The notes under the pieces were generated by a model. It was not told where the DNA came from and did not search any database. It was given only the letters and a program-made list of their open reading frames with translations. Below are positions 9,642 through 19,478 of a DNA stretch of 64,000 nucleotides, one piece after another (the first letter of the stretch is position 1; every line of letters begins with the position of its first letter). This DNA is from Agromyces sp. G08B096 (GTDB taxonomy: Bacteria > Actinomycetota > Actinomycetes > Actinomycetales > Microbacteriaceae): positions 930,001 to 994,000 of the forward strand of contig NZ_CP158374.1 in assembly GCF_040267705.1 (NCBI RefSeq), in the 5' to 3' direction. A program made the position numbers and the translations under genes.

Positions 9642-10310
9642 TCAGGCCGCGCGCCCGTCGTGCAGGGCGATGACCCGGTCGGCCCGGCCGACGAGGGCCG
9701 GGTCGTGCGTCGTGACGACCGCGGCGACGCCGTGGGCGTGCACGAGATCGACGATGAGATCCATCACCGTGGCCGCCGTGCCGCTGTCGAGCTGCCCGGT
9801 CGGCTCGTCCGCGAGCAGCACCTGCGGCCGCGCCGCGAGCGCGCGGGCGATGCCCACCCGCTGCTGCTGACCGCCGGACAGCTCGTACGGGCGCTGCTCG
9901 GCGTGCCCCGCGAGACCGACGAGCTCGAGCACCTCGGCCACGCGCCGATCGCGTTCGGCGGGGGCCATCCGCTGCAGCCGCAACGGCACCTCGACGTTCT
10001 CGGCGGCCGAGAGGACCGGCACGAGGCCGAACGACTGGAACACGACGCCGAGGCGGTCGCGACGCACGTTCGCGAGGTCGTCCTCGCCCATGGCCGAGAG
10101 CTCGAGGTCGCCGAGGTGCACCGTTCCCTCGGTCGGGCGGTCGAGGCCCGCGAGAAGGTTCAGCAGCGTCGTCTTGCCCGCACCGGACGGACCGGTCACG
10201 ACGAGCAGCTCGCCTGGCGAGACCTCGAGGGAGACCCCGTCGACGGCGCGCACCGAGCCCGCGCGGCTCTCGAAGACGCGGGTCACGGCATCGGCGCGGA
10301 GCGTGCTCAT
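9642..10310 (-). CDS. ABC transporter ATP-binding protein (MacB/LolD type)
   Basis: The 222-residue ATPase has Walker A GPSGAGKTTLLNLLAG (near residue 38), signature LSGGQQQRVGIARAL, Walker B VLLADEPTGQLD and an H-loop TTHD. It is the last gene of a four-gene minus-strand operon, and its ATG overlaps the stop of the upstream ATPase (ATGA at 10307-10310). Short ATPases of this class pair with FtsX-type permeases, two of which are encoded upstream. They usually drive mechanotransmission or lipoprotein/peptide extrusion rather than import. The substrate is unknown. Confidence 0.93.
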   Translation of the reverse strand: MSTLRADAVTRVFESRAGSVRAVDGVSLEVSPGELLVVTGPSGAGKTTLLNLLAGLDRPTEGTVHLGDLELSAMGEDDLANVRRDRLGVVFQSFGLVPVLSAAENVEVPLRLQRMAPAERDRRVAEVLELVGLAGHAEQRPYELSGGQQQRVGIARALAARPQVLLADEPTGQLDSGTAATVMDLIVDLVHAHGVAAVVTTHDPALVGRADRVIALHDGRAA

Positions 10311-11305
10311 CGCTGGTCCTCCTCGGACGACGGGACGGCTGCGGGGCGGGCGGCGTCGGGGCGGGCGCGGGCGGGGCCGGCCGCGTCGGGCCCCGCGGCG
10401 TCGTGGCCGGCGCCGTCGTGGCCCGGGAACACCGAGACGTGGTCTGGCTCGAGCGCCAGCCGGACCCGCTCGCGCAGCTGCAGACTCTCGACGAAGTCGT
10501 GCGGCAGCTGCAGCCGGCCGACCCGGTCGAGGACCGCGAACTCCTCCGCGATCGCCTGCTCGTCGCCGTGCTCGTCGACGCGGGTCGAGCGCAGCACCTC
10601 GGTGGAGGTGCGGCCGTCGCGGATCTGCACCGTGCGGCGGACGTGGTCGGACACCGTGGGGTCGTGGGTGACGATGAGCGTCGTCACGCCGAGTGCGTCG
10701 TTCACGCCGCGCATGGCCTCCAGCACCTCCACGCTCGTGGCTTCGTCGAGCTCACCCGTCGGTTCGTCGGCGAGGAGCACGAGCGGGCGGTTCGCGAGGG
10801 CGACCGCGATCGCGACCCGCTGCTGCTGACCCCCTGAGAGCTCCGCCGGCCGGCGATCGGCGAGATCGGCGACGCCGAGGAGGTCGAGCAGCTCCCCGGC
10901 GCGCTCGGCGCGGCGCCGTCCCTTGGCGGTGCGGGCCACCGCGAGCGCCAGCCCGATGTTCTCGGCGGCGGTGAGGTACGGCAGCAGATTCCGCGACGTC
11001 TGCTGCCAGACGAAGCCGACGGTGTGCCGACGGTAGGCGACCCGCTCGCGCGACCGCATCGCGAGCAGGTCGTGACCGGCGACGTGGGCCGAACCGGCCG
11101 TGGCGGTGTCGAGGCCGGAGAGGATCGTGAGCAGCGTCGACTTGCCCGATCCGGACGCGCCGACGACGGCGACCATCTCGCCCGGATCGACCCGGAGGTT
11201 CAGCCCTTGCAGCGCCTGCACCTCGACGCCGTCGGCGCTGAAGATGCGCACGAGGTCGACGCAGCGGATGTGCGGTTCGACGGACCCGGTGACGACGGTC
11301 ATCAT
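10307..11305 (-). CDS. ABC transporter ATP-binding protein with AbrB-like C-terminal extension
   Basis: The product has 332 residues. Residues ~1-230 are a MacB/LolD-type ATPase with Walker A GASGSGKSTLLTILSG, signature LSGGQQQRVAIAVAL and Walker B VLLADEPTGELD. Beyond this lies a ~100-residue extension. Its first half (VLDRVGRLQLPHDFVESL, then RERVRLALEPDHVSV) looks like a SpoVT/AbrB swapped-hairpin element, and the tail is a Gly/Ala/Pro/Asp-rich disordered stretch. The start is one of two adjacent ATGs (11305 or 11302) behind GAGGAGGA. It overlaps the stop of the upstream permease, so the pair is translationally coupled. Confidence 0.92.
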   Translation of the reverse strand: MMTVVTGSVEPHIRCVDLVRIFSADGVEVQALQGLNLRVDPGEMVAVVGASGSGKSTLLTILSGLDTATAGSAHVAGHDLLAMRSRERVAYRRHTVGFVWQQTSRNLLPYLTAAENIGLALAVARTAKGRRRAERAGELLDLLGVADLADRRPAELSGGQQQRVAIAVALANRPLVLLADEPTGELDEATSVEVLEAMRGVNDALGVTTLIVTHDPTVSDHVRRTVQIRDGRTSTEVLRSTRVDEHGDEQAIAEEFAVLDRVGRLQLPHDFVESLQLRERVRLALEPDHVSVFPGHDGAGHDAAGPDAAGPARARPDAARPAAVPSSEEDQR

Positions 11306-14130
11306 TCCTCCTCCTTGCGCAGGGCGCGCGCGGCGCTCACCCGGCCGCCCAGCACGGCGGCGATCGCCGTCGCGAGCGCGGCGACGACGACCGATCCGGC
11401 GAGCACGGCCACGACGAGCGGCACGTCGATCGTGATCGCCGGCTGCGCGTCCCCGCCCGTGAAGCCGGTCAGGTCGATGCCGGGCAGCACCGCTAGCGGC
11501 ATCACGACGCCGAGCACGGCGCCCACCACCACCGCGACGGCCGTCATCGGACCGAGCTCCCACGCGACCAGGCCGCGTTCGCCGCGGCGGCCGAGCCCGA
11601 GGGTGGCGAGCAGCGGCAGCAGGCGGGCCCGCGCCGGACGGCCGACGATGAGGGCGAGCACGAGGGCGAGGGCGGTCAGCAGGCTCGTGACCACGATGGC
11701 GCCGACGAGCGCGGTGATCAGACCCTGCGTGTCGGGGCGTGCGGCGAGGGCGCCCGAGAGCTGCTCCGGCGTCAGGACGACGGCGCCGTCGCCGGCGATC
11801 CGCTCGATCTCGGCCGACGCCGCCGCGCGGTCGGCGCCCGGCTCGAACCGGATGAGCACCTGCCGTGGGACGAGCGTGTCGGTGAAGGGCTCGGCGTTGA
11901 CGCGATCGATCATGAGCCAGGCCGTCCGCTCGGCGAACGGCGTGCGGCCCTCGATGACGCCGACGATGTCGACGTCGTGCCCGTCCATCTCCACCGACTC
12001 GGCGTCGGCGAGCTCGCGGTCGACCGCCCCAGAGACGAGGAGCGGGACCGGCGCGTCGTCGTCCGCCTCGTCCGCGAGCGCCTCGGGCAGATCGAGGGCG
12101 GTCTCGTGATCGGCCTGCACGTCCCGCACCTGCTCGGTGTCGACCACGATGAGCGTGGTGGGGCTGTGCCGGCCGTCGACCTCGAGATCGGTCGGTGTCG
12201 TCGAGTAGACGAGGGCGGTCGCCGCGACGCCCGGGACGGCCGCGATCGCGTCCTGCTGGTCGAGCGTCAGCCAGAGCGATGTGAGGCTCGCGTCGGCGCC
12301 GACCCGGGCGGAGGCGGCGTGCTCGGCGCCCGCGCGGACCGTCCCGAGCACCACCGAGGAGAACACGGCCACCGCGACCCCGACCACGACGGCGAGCACC
12401 GGCACGAGTCCCGCGGACGGATCGCGGAGCGCTCGGGCGGAGCCGAGGAAGGGCACCAGCCCGGCGCGGGCCTTCTGGCGTCGGACGATCGCGGCCAGGG
12501 GGATCGGGTACGCGCGGAGGACGAGCACGCAGCCGGCGAGCGCCACCAGCAGCGGCACGGCGGCGAGGAGGGGATCGATGCCTGCAGCAGCTGGGGCGGC
12601 GGCGCCGTCCCGAGCGGCGCTGGAGCGGGCGGCCAGCAGGCCTACCGCGACGACGGCGACGATCAGCGCGAGCGCCTCCCACACCCACCGCCATCGCGAG
12701 GGTGCGCGGCCGAGGTCGGCGCGGGACCGTCGCATGGGGCTGAGCGCCGGGGCGGAGGCGACGAGGAGGACGGCGGGGGTCAGGGCGAACGCGGCCGCCA
12801 CGATCCAGCCGCCGGTCGTCGTCTGGCCGGGGGAGAGGAGCAGGGCCGCGGTACCGCCGAGCACCGCGGCCGGGAGTCCGGCTGCGAGCCCTTCCGCCGC
12901 GAGCGCGCCCCGCAGCTGGCCATCGCTCGCACCGCGCGCCGCCGCGAGCTCGAGGCCTGCACGGCGACGCTCGAACACGACGCCGGCGGCGAGCACGAGC
13001 ACGGCTGCCATGACGCCGACCGGGCCGGAGGCCACGGTCGCCAGCACCGCGTCGACGGCGCCCTGCTGGGCGAGCTGTTCGCGGATCAGGTCGGGCAGCG
13101 AACTCGTGAAGCCGACCGTGCCGACCGTGCCGTAGGTGCCGAACCACTGCCCGTCGCCGAGGGCGACGACGGAGCTGCCGAGCTCGCCGAGCTCGGCTTC
13201 GAGCCGCGCGAGGTCGGAGGAGGCGATGGCGTCGGGGACGACGGGGAGCCAGACCGACGTCGAGGACGGCAGGGGCTGGGTCTGCAGGTGCGCCCACGCG
13301 GCCGGGTCGACGAAGCCCATGCCCGTGATCTCCGGCGGAGCGAGGCCACGATCGATGACGGAGGGGCGCAGGGCCGTCGGCAGATGCGACCAGTACCCGT
13401 CGCCGGTGTCGACCGCCTCGACGGTGCCGACGAGCACGACCGGCAGCGTGCCGAGCCCGCCGAGGTCTGCGCTGCGCTGTTCGCCGACGGACCAGGCCAT
13501 CCGCTCGGCGATCGGCGCGGCCATCACGAACTCGACGGGCTCGTCGATCCCCGGAGGTCGCGTGACCGTGCCGGGCCGGGTCACGTCGATCAGCTGCTCC
13601 TCGAGCGACGGCGCCGGCCCGGGGATCGGGGCGGGCCAGTCGCCCTCGAGCAGGCGGAGGTGCTCCCGCATGCGCGGGTCCACGCCGGGCTGGATGCGGG
13701 AGACGGGTCCGCCGGGCGCGGCGCCCGTCGGGAGCGCGATCGCCGGGCCTGAGACGAGCGCGACCTGGGGGTCGCCGACGGCGTCGCGGAGCGGGTGCGG
13801 CAACGCGTCGCGCACGCCGACGAGCCGCTCCTCCTGGCCGCCCCACACCGCGTCCACCGTCGGGTCGAGCGTCGTGCCCCCCTCCGACGGACCGAGCTGG
13901 GGTCGCTCGCGGTACTCCGCCGTGAGGTCGAGCTCGTAGGCCGTCGCGGACGACAGCCGGTCGACGAGGGCGCTCGTGTGCAGCGCCTCGACGGCGCGCG
14001 GCACGAGCACGGCGAGGAAGGCGCTGACGGCGACGAGCACGGCGAGGGCGACGGATGCTCCGGGCCCGGCGGTGAACGCCCGGCCGAGGAGCCCCGCAGC
14101 GCCGACGTGCGAGCGATGCGCGCGGCTCAT
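11302..14130 (-). CDS. Large FtsX-type ABC permease
   Basis: The 942-residue membrane protein has one N-terminal membrane helix (~residues 25-45) and a large extracytoplasmic domain. A first FtsX core with about three helices follows at ~355-430, then further helices at ~430-530. A second extracytoplasmic domain precedes the final FtsX core (~800-940, ending AARALRKEEE). This double-FtsX layout is typical of actinobacterial macrolide-exporter-like permeases. The ATG overlaps the stop of the upstream permease, and its own stop overlaps the downstream ATPase start. Confidence 0.9.
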   Translation of the reverse strand: MSRAHRSHVGAAGLLGRAFTAGPGASVALAVLVAVSAFLAVLVPRAVEALHTSALVDRLSSATAYELDLTAEYRERPQLGPSEGGTTLDPTVDAVWGGQEERLVGVRDALPHPLRDAVGDPQVALVSGPAIALPTGAAPGGPVSRIQPGVDPRMREHLRLLEGDWPAPIPGPAPSLEEQLIDVTRPGTVTRPPGIDEPVEFVMAAPIAERMAWSVGEQRSADLGGLGTLPVVLVGTVEAVDTGDGYWSHLPTALRPSVIDRGLAPPEITGMGFVDPAAWAHLQTQPLPSSTSVWLPVVPDAIASSDLARLEAELGELGSSVVALGDGQWFGTYGTVGTVGFTSSLPDLIREQLAQQGAVDAVLATVASGPVGVMAAVLVLAAGVVFERRRAGLELAAARGASDGQLRGALAAEGLAAGLPAAVLGGTAALLLSPGQTTTGGWIVAAAFALTPAVLLVASAPALSPMRRSRADLGRAPSRWRWVWEALALIVAVVAVGLLAARSSAARDGAAAPAAAGIDPLLAAVPLLVALAGCVLVLRAYPIPLAAIVRRQKARAGLVPFLGSARALRDPSAGLVPVLAVVVGVAVAVFSSVVLGTVRAGAEHAASARVGADASLTSLWLTLDQQDAIAAVPGVAATALVYSTTPTDLEVDGRHSPTTLIVVDTEQVRDVQADHETALDLPEALADEADDDAPVPLLVSGAVDRELADAESVEMDGHDVDIVGVIEGRTPFAERTAWLMIDRVNAEPFTDTLVPRQVLIRFEPGADRAAASAEIERIAGDGAVVLTPEQLSGALAARPDTQGLITALVGAIVVTSLLTALALVLALIVGRPARARLLPLLATLGLGRRGERGLVAWELGPMTAVAVVVGAVLGVVMPLAVLPGIDLTGFTGGDAQPAITIDVPLVVAVLAGSVVVAALATAIAAVLGGRVSAARALRKEEE

Positions 14131-17100
14131 GCGTCATCCCCCCGGGCGATCGCGCGGGCCGCCCGCCGGCCGACCGCGGCCGCCGTGAACCAGGCAACCG
14201 CGAGGGCCAGCGCCGCGAACGCCGCGATCGCGAGCGCCCACGGCGCCGCGGCGAGGCCGGCCTCGGTCGCGAGCGCGGCGGGCGCACCCGGCACGGCGGC
14301 GCGGACGAGGCCGGGCACCGTGAGCACGGCGGTCACGAGGCCGACCGCGATGCCGACGACGATCGAAGCCGTGAGCTGCCACGCGAGCTCGGCGAACCGG
14401 GCCCGCGCCTGCAGACGGGCCGGGACGCCCACCGCGCGCAGCACGGCCTCCTCCGAGAGGCGAGCGGCGCCGAGCGCAGAGGCGAGTGCGGCGAGGGTGA
14501 CCAGTGCGAACGCGAGCGCGCCGCCGGCCGCGGTCCAGAGCCCCCATGCGGCGGGTGCCACCACTGCAGCGGCCGAGCCGGTCGAGCGGGTGGACGCGGT
14601 GAGCGGCACGGGCTGCGCGCGCTCGAGCGCCAAGGCGACCGCGGCGGGGTCGGAGGCGGCCAGCCAGCGTTCGTCGTAGCGGGGCACGGCGCCGCCCTCG
14701 GCGAAGGCGGCCGACTGCAGTGCGCCGAGGTCGGCGAGCAGATCGCCCGATCCGGGCAGGGCCGGCAGGTCGCCGACGACCGTGCCGTCGAGCTCGACGC
14801 CGCCCGCGACCACGCGGAAGGTCATCGGATCTCCTCGGCCCGCGTCGATGGCGGCGGCGAGGCGCGCGCTGAGCAGCACCGGGACGGTGCCCTCGGTCTC
14901 GGGCACGGCGAGCCTGGCGCTCGGCTCCTTCGCGGAGAGCGACACGTCGCCGGCGAGCTCGACCGGTTCGCCGGCCGCCGTGACCTCGGTCACGGTCGCG
15001 ACGGGGTCGCCGAGGCCCTGTGATCCCGTCAGGCGCAGTTCGAGTCCGATGAGTTCCAGGCCGTCGACGTCGGGGAGGTCCGCGGCGAGGTCGGCGCCCG
15101 CTCCGACCGGGATGGTGCCGAGCGGCACCGTGGTCGCGGCGCCTTGCGGGCCGAGGAGCCACGCCCGTGCGGAGACCGTCCCCGGCGTGCCGGCCGGCGC
15201 GGCGATGTCGACGTGTGCGGCGAGTTCCGCACCTCGGGGCACCGGTCGACCGCCCGGCCCTTCGGCGAGCGACGCGACGCGCGGGTCGAGCGCCGCCGCG
15301 GTGCCCGGCGCGACCGTGGCGAGCTCCGATGCGGGCACCGCCACGAGCGTCGCGGCATCCGACCCGATCCGGACCTCCGCGGTGAGCGCGGGCGCACTCG
15401 AGGTGACGCCGTCGACGCGGAAGGGGTCGTCGATCGCGAGCGGGTCGGCCGCTGCGGCGCCGCCGCGTCCGGCGAGCTCGACGCGGACCTGACCTCCCTC
15501 GCGGGACGCCGCGACGCGGTCGTCGAAGCCCTGCCAGGCGCCCGCGAACGAGGCGGCGAGGGTGAGTCCTGCGATCGCGACGATGGTGACCAGCGCGGCC
15601 GAGGCGTACAGGGAGGGGCGGCGGGCGAGCTGCCGGACGGGCAGCGCCGGGGTGAGGCCCCGCTGCGGCCCCGCCGTCCGCTCGAGGATGCGCCCGGCCG
15701 GGCCGGCGCCGAGCAGGGCGATGAGGCTCAACGCCACCAGCACCAGCACCGGAGCGAGGACCGCGAACGGGTCGGTGCGGCCGCCGACGAGCGGGCCGCC
15801 GTGGAGGAGGAACTGCGAGAGCGCGACGGCGGCGAGCACCGCGACGAGCAGGGTGCCGCCCGCGGCGGCCAGACGCGGTGCGCGGCCGCTGTCGTCGCCT
15901 GCGCCGCGGACGATCGGCCGGTGCGCGCCCACCCACGCGATGCCGGCGACGATCGCGATGGCCGCCGCCGCGACGACCGCGCCGGTGGCCCACGCGATGG
16001 CCGCCTGGCGCGGCTCGCCTCCTCGCGCCGCTCCGAGCAGCGCCTCCGCGACGACGACGCCGAGCGCCGCCGACGGCGCGGACACGACGAGCACCTCCAG
16101 GGCCGTCGTCCAGGCCAGGCGGGCGGGGGATGCGCCGCGCGCGCGGAGCAGCACGGTCTCGCGGCGGCGCGCCTCGTCGAGGAGCGAGGCCAGTCGCCAG
16201 ATCGCCGTGAGCCCGCCGACCGCGACGACCGCGAGGGCGAGGGGGGCGATCGCCCGGACCGCCGTGTCTGCGGCGACGAGCCGGCCTGCGGTGTCGCCGA
16301 GCCGTCCGGAGGTCGTGAGGCCGGTCTCGCCGATCTCGGGCTCGTCGCGGAGTGCGGGCTCGACCGTCGGGATGATCCGCGCGAGCTCGCCGAGGCGCTC
16401 CGCGCTCGGAGCCGGGCCGACCGTCGCGGTCCAGCGCACGCGCACCGCCGCGGGGAGCTCGGCGAGGACGGCCTCGTCGACCAGCATCGGGCCGAAGGCG
16501 TCATCGGTGACGCCGGCGGCGACGAGGGCGTCGCCGAACCAGGTCGGATCCCCGGGATCCACCGGCTCCCAGGTGCCCGTCACGAGCAGCCGCGCCCCGT
16601 CGTCGCCCACCGCGACGACGTCGCCCGGCTCGAGGCCGAGCTCGGCTGCGGCCGTCGCCTGGACCGCTGCGGCGCTGCTGCCCGCGGCGTCGGCGGCCGC
16701 GCGCGACGCGGGCGAGTCCGCCCAGTCGCCCGCCACGAGCCTCGCGCGTCGGGATGCCTCGGGGTCGGCGATCAGCACGACCGAGGCCGGCTCGCCGTCC
16801 GCGGCGAGCGGGTCGCCGTCGGCCGTCGCCGGCACCGGCTCGCTCGCGACCGAGCGGGACCACACCGCCCCGCGCGGCACCAGCATCCGGTCGAGCACGC
16901 CGGCCGCGGCATCCGCCTGCGCCTCGGCGTCGCGGTCGAGCCCGGTCTGCCAGCGCACCGCGCCGGCCTCGCCGCGCGCGGCGCCGACGCCCTGCGCCAC
17001 GCCCGTCGCGGGGGCCGCGGTCAGGAGATCGGCGAGCCCCCCGCCGAGGCCGGCCGCGACGAAGACCGTCGCGGCGATGCCCGCGAAGACGCCGCCGCGC

Positions 17101-17138
17101 ATCCATGCGCGCGCGAACGTCGTCCGTGCCGTTCCCAC
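14127..17138 (-). CDS. Large FtsX-type ABC permease
   Basis: First gene of the minus-strand ABC operon, 1,003 residues. A membrane helix lies near residues 17-37. The first FtsX core is at about 290-360 (with [20 protein letters not shown], the typical cytoplasmic loop), followed by more helices to ~480. The second FtsX core is at ~860-1000 ([20 protein letters not shown]). Two long extracytoplasmic domains lie between. It probably forms a heterodimer with the 942-residue permease, driven by the two downstream ATPases. Upstream lies a 432-base region that also feeds the divergent exporter operon. Confidence 0.9.
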   Translation of the reverse strand: MGTARTTFARAWMRGGVFAGIAATVFVAAGLGGGLADLLTAAPATGVAQGVGAARGEAGAVRWQTGLDRDAEAQADAAAGVLDRMLVPRGAVWSRSVASEPVPATADGDPLAADGEPASVVLIADPEASRRARLVAGDWADSPASRAAADAAGSSAAAVQATAAAELGLEPGDVVAVGDDGARLLVTGTWEPVDPGDPTWFGDALVAAGVTDDAFGPMLVDEAVLAELPAAVRVRWTATVGPAPSAERLGELARIIPTVEPALRDEPEIGETGLTTSGRLGDTAGRLVAADTAVRAIAPLALAVVAVGGLTAIWRLASLLDEARRRETVLLRARGASPARLAWTTALEVLVVSAPSAALGVVVAEALLGAARGGEPRQAAIAWATGAVVAAAAIAIVAGIAWVGAHRPIVRGAGDDSGRAPRLAAAGGTLLVAVLAAVALSQFLLHGGPLVGGRTDPFAVLAPVLVLVALSLIALLGAGPAGRILERTAGPQRGLTPALPVRQLARRPSLYASAALVTIVAIAGLTLAASFAGAWQGFDDRVAASREGGQVRVELAGRGGAAAADPLAIDDPFRVDGVTSSAPALTAEVRIGSDAATLVAVPASELATVAPGTAAALDPRVASLAEGPGGRPVPRGAELAAHVDIAAPAGTPGTVSARAWLLGPQGAATTVPLGTIPVGAGADLAADLPDVDGLELIGLELRLTGSQGLGDPVATVTEVTAAGEPVELAGDVSLSAKEPSARLAVPETEGTVPVLLSARLAAAIDAGRGDPMTFRVVAGGVELDGTVVGDLPALPGSGDLLADLGALQSAAFAEGGAVPRYDERWLAASDPAAVALALERAQPVPLTASTRSTGSAAAVVAPAAWGLWTAAGGALAFALVTLAALASALGAARLSEEAVLRAVGVPARLQARARFAELAWQLTASIVVGIAVGLVTAVLTVPGLVRAAVPGAPAALATEAGLAAAPWALAIAAFAALALAVAWFTAAAVGRRAARAIARGDDA

Positions 17139-17222
17139 CGGGGGAGCTCCTCGTGTCCGGGTCGGCCGCCGGCGTGCAGGGGCCGGGCGGCGAATCCGGA
17201 CAGACTACGCCGGAAACGGGAC

Positions 17223-17252
17223 TTGCGTCCAGAGCGCGCACCTCCATATCCT
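17223..17252 (+). promoter_or_regulatory. Probable promoter of the leader ORF/exporter operon
   Basis: A -35-like TTGCGT (17223-17228) and a -10-like TATCCT (17247-17252) are separated by 18 bases. This places the transcript start about 55 bases before the small ORF at 17314. Confidence 0.45.
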
Positions 17253-17313
17253 GAAGGGCTGGCCGACGCGTGTTCCGCTTCGGCCCGACGCTTCGAGGAC
17301 GCAGGAGGACATC

Positions 17314-17400
17314 ATGCAGACAGCCGGTTTCGACGTCATCGTCACGGCGGTCCTCGGTGCTGCGCGTCCCGCGGCCCCGGCGTCCGAACACGCCCGGTAG
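17314..17400 (+). CDS. Possible 28-residue leader peptide ahead of the ABC exporter
   Basis: A short ORF (begins [19 protein letters not shown], ends SEHAR) starts with ATG behind a strong ribosome-binding site (gcaggaggacatc). It lies after a plausible promoter and 170 bases before the TTG start of a heterodimeric ABC exporter. It has no recognisable domain. Exporters of the BmrCD type in Bacillus are controlled by a translated leader ORF plus attenuation, and the layout here is similar. That role is inference. A longer frame that ends at the same stop is a shadow of the opposite-strand permease. Confidence 0.4.
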   Translation: MQTAGFDVIVTAVLGAARPAAPASEHAR

Positions 17401-17570
17401 CGGCCCGCCGAGCCCACCGTTCCCCGCCGGTCCGCCGGCCCCTCTCGAGCGCTCCGGCGCCGGACTTCGTCGTCCGTCGCGGACGCGCCGCCCTCCACCG
17501 CCATCGTCTCCGTTCACTCGACGCGCGCCGCCGCGCGCACCCGTGCGACCCATCCCGGAAGGACCCGGTC

Positions 17571-19478
17571 TTGACCGTCACCGACCACCAGCACCCGCCC
17601 GATCCCCAGGCACCCGACCAGGCGACGGGCCAGCGCCCGGGCGCCGTCCGAGCGCTCTGGCGGCTCCGCGAATACGTCGGCCCCGCCATCTGGGCCTTGG
17701 CGGCCAGCGCCGCGGCCGCGCTGCTCGCCCAGCTCGTCTCGCTCACCATCCCGCAGGTCCTGCAGTGGATCGTCGACGGGCCGCTCACCGACGGCGACCG
17801 CGGGGCCATCGTTCCGCTGTCGCTGCTGGTCTTCGGCCTCGGCGCCCTCGAGGCGGCGATGTTCGCGCTCCGGCGTTGGATCGTGCTCACCCCGAGCACG
17901 CGCGTGGAGGCCCGGATGCGCAACGCCCTCTACGCCAAGCTCCAGGACCTCCCCGTGAGCTTCCACGACCGCTGGCCGAGCGGCCAGCTGCTCTCCCGAG
18001 CGGTCAGCGACCTCGGCCTGGTCCGGCGCTGGCTCGCCTTCGGGCTCGTGCTGCTCGTGGTGAACCTCCTCGTCATCGTCATCGGCGCGGCGATCCTCAT
18101 CTCCATGAGCTGGGTGCTCGGCCTCGTCTACCTCGCCTGCTCGGTCCCCCTCTGGATCGTCGGGTACCGGTTCGAGGGCCGCTACTCCGAAGTCAGCCGT
18201 CGCAGCCAGGATCAGTCCGGCGACCTCGCGACCGCCGTGGAGGAGTCGGTGCACGGCATCCGCGTGCTGAAGGCGTTCGGGCGCGGCAAGCACGCCCTGT
18301 CGACGTTCCGTGCGCAGGCCGAGTCGCTGCGCTCGACGGAGATCGAGAAGGCGCGTCTCGACGCGAACATCTGGGTGTGGATCCTCGTGGTCCCCGCCGT
18401 GGCGCTCGCGATCTGCCTCGTGCTCGGCGTCTGGCTCGCCGCGCAAGGCGAGCTCACCGTGGGTGAGCTCGTCGCGTTCTTCGCGACCGCGACCGTGCTG
18501 GCGTGGCCGATCGAGTCGATCGGCTTCCTGCTCGCGTTCTCGCTCGACGCCCGCACCGCGACCGACCGGTTCTTCGACATCCTCGACGAGCCGAACCGCG
18601 TCGGCGATCCGGCGCGACCCGTGTCGATCGAGCGTCCGCGCGGTGAGCTGGCCTTCACCGACGTGCACTTCCGCTACCAGGACTCGCCCGAGCGCTTCGG
18701 CGACCTGCTCGACGGCGTCGACCTCGTGCTGCGGCCCGGTGAGACGATGGCGCTCGTGGGCCTCACCGGATGCGGCAAGACCACGATGACCGCCCTCACG
18801 ACGAGGCTCTACGACGTCACGGGCGGCTCGGTCACGCTCGACGGCGTGGACGTCCGCGCGCTCACGCGCGAAGAGCTGCGCCGGCACATCGCGATGGCGT
18901 TCGAGGACGCGACGCTGTTCTCGGCGTCGGTGCGCGAGAACGTGCTGCTCGGCCGCCCCGAGCTGGCCGGCGACGACCCCGAGACCCGGGCCGAGGCCGA
19001 CCGGGTGCTGACCGAGGCGCTGCGCATCGCGCAGGCGGGATTCGCCTACGACCTGCCCGAGGGCCTCGAGACGAAGGTCGGCGAGGAGGGCATGAGCCTC
19101 TCCGGCGGCCAGCGTCAGCGCCTCGCGCTCGCCCGCGCGGTCGCGGCCGACCCGGCGGTGCTCGTGCTCGACGACCCGCTCTCGGCGCTCGACGTCGCGA
19201 CGGAGGAGAAGGTCGAGGCCGAGCTCCGCTCGGTGCTCGCCGACACCACCGCGCTCATCGTGGCCCACCGGCCCTCGACGGTCATGCTGGCCGACCGGGT
19301 CGCGCTCCTCGAGGAGGGCCGCATCACGGCCGTGGGCACCCACCAGGAGCTGCTGCGCGACTCCGAGCACTACCGGTTCGTGATCTCCAGCCTGGAAGAC
19401 GAGGAGCGCCGGGCCGAGGCCCAGGAGGCCGACCTGTTCGACGACGATCTCGACGACCGGAAGGAGGCCGTGCGATGA
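17571..19478 (+). CDS. ABC exporter half-transporter (degenerate ATP site subunit)
   Basis: A 635-residue fused membrane-ATPase protein. TTG 17571 is chosen because GGAAGGA precedes it and the upstream frame is a shadow. The six-helix exporter domain spans about residues 35-320. The ATPase domain has Walker [11 protein letters not shown] and canonical signature [14 protein letters not shown]. In the Walker B segment ([12 protein letters not shown]) the catalytic glutamate position is Asp. This is the hallmark of the degenerate-site subunit in heterodimers such as TM287/288 or BmrCD. The partner follows with an ATGA overlap. It probably exports a drug, lipid or peptide; the substrate is unknown. 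Confidence 0.92.
   Translation: MTVTDHQHPPDPQAPDQATGQRPGAVRALWRLREYVGPAIWALAASAAAALLAQLVSLTIPQVLQWIVDGPLTDGDRGAIVPLSLLVFGLGALEAAMFALRRWIVLTPSTRVEARMRNALYAKLQDLPVSFHDRWPSGQLLSRAVSDLGLVRRWLAFGLVLLVVNLLVIVIGAAILISMSWVLGLVYLACSVPLWIVGYRFEGRYSEVSRRSQDQSGDLATAVEESVHGIRVLKAFGRGKHALSTFRAQAESLRSTEIEKARLDANIWVWILVVPAVALAICLVLGVWLAAQGELTVGELVAFFATATVLAWPIESIGFLLAFSLDARTATDRFFDILDEPNRVGDPARPVSIERPRGELAFTDVHFRYQDSPERFGDLLDGVDLVLRPGETMALVGLTGCGKTTMTALTTRLYDVTGGSVTLDGVDVRALTREELRRHIAMAFEDATLFSASVRENVLLGRPELAGDDPETRAEADRVLTEALRIAQAGFAYDLPEGLETKVGEEGMSLSGGQRQRLALARAVAADPAVLVLDDPLSALDVATEEKVEAELRSVLADTTALIVAHRPSTVMLADRVALLEEGRITAVGTHQELLRDSEHYRFVISSLEDEERRAEAQEADLFDDDLDDRKEAVR

Larger units (their letters stand above)
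17139..17570. other. Intergenic region between divergent ABC operons
   Basis: These 432 bases separate the minus-strand FtsX operon from the plus-strand exporter. They hold a plus-strand promoter (17223-17252), a 28-codon ORF with its own ribosome-binding site (17314-17400), and a GC-rich stretch of about 150 bases before the exporter. That stretch has several short self-complementary blocks (for example around 17427-17442 and 17451-17468). No minus-strand promoter could be picked out with confidence. Confidence 0.6.

Noticed and set aside
15144..17570. Upstream extension of the exporter frame over 800 codons
   Set aside because: It lies antisense to the FtsX permease gene and has no family similarity. 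The real protein starts at TTG 17571 with a ribosome-binding site.
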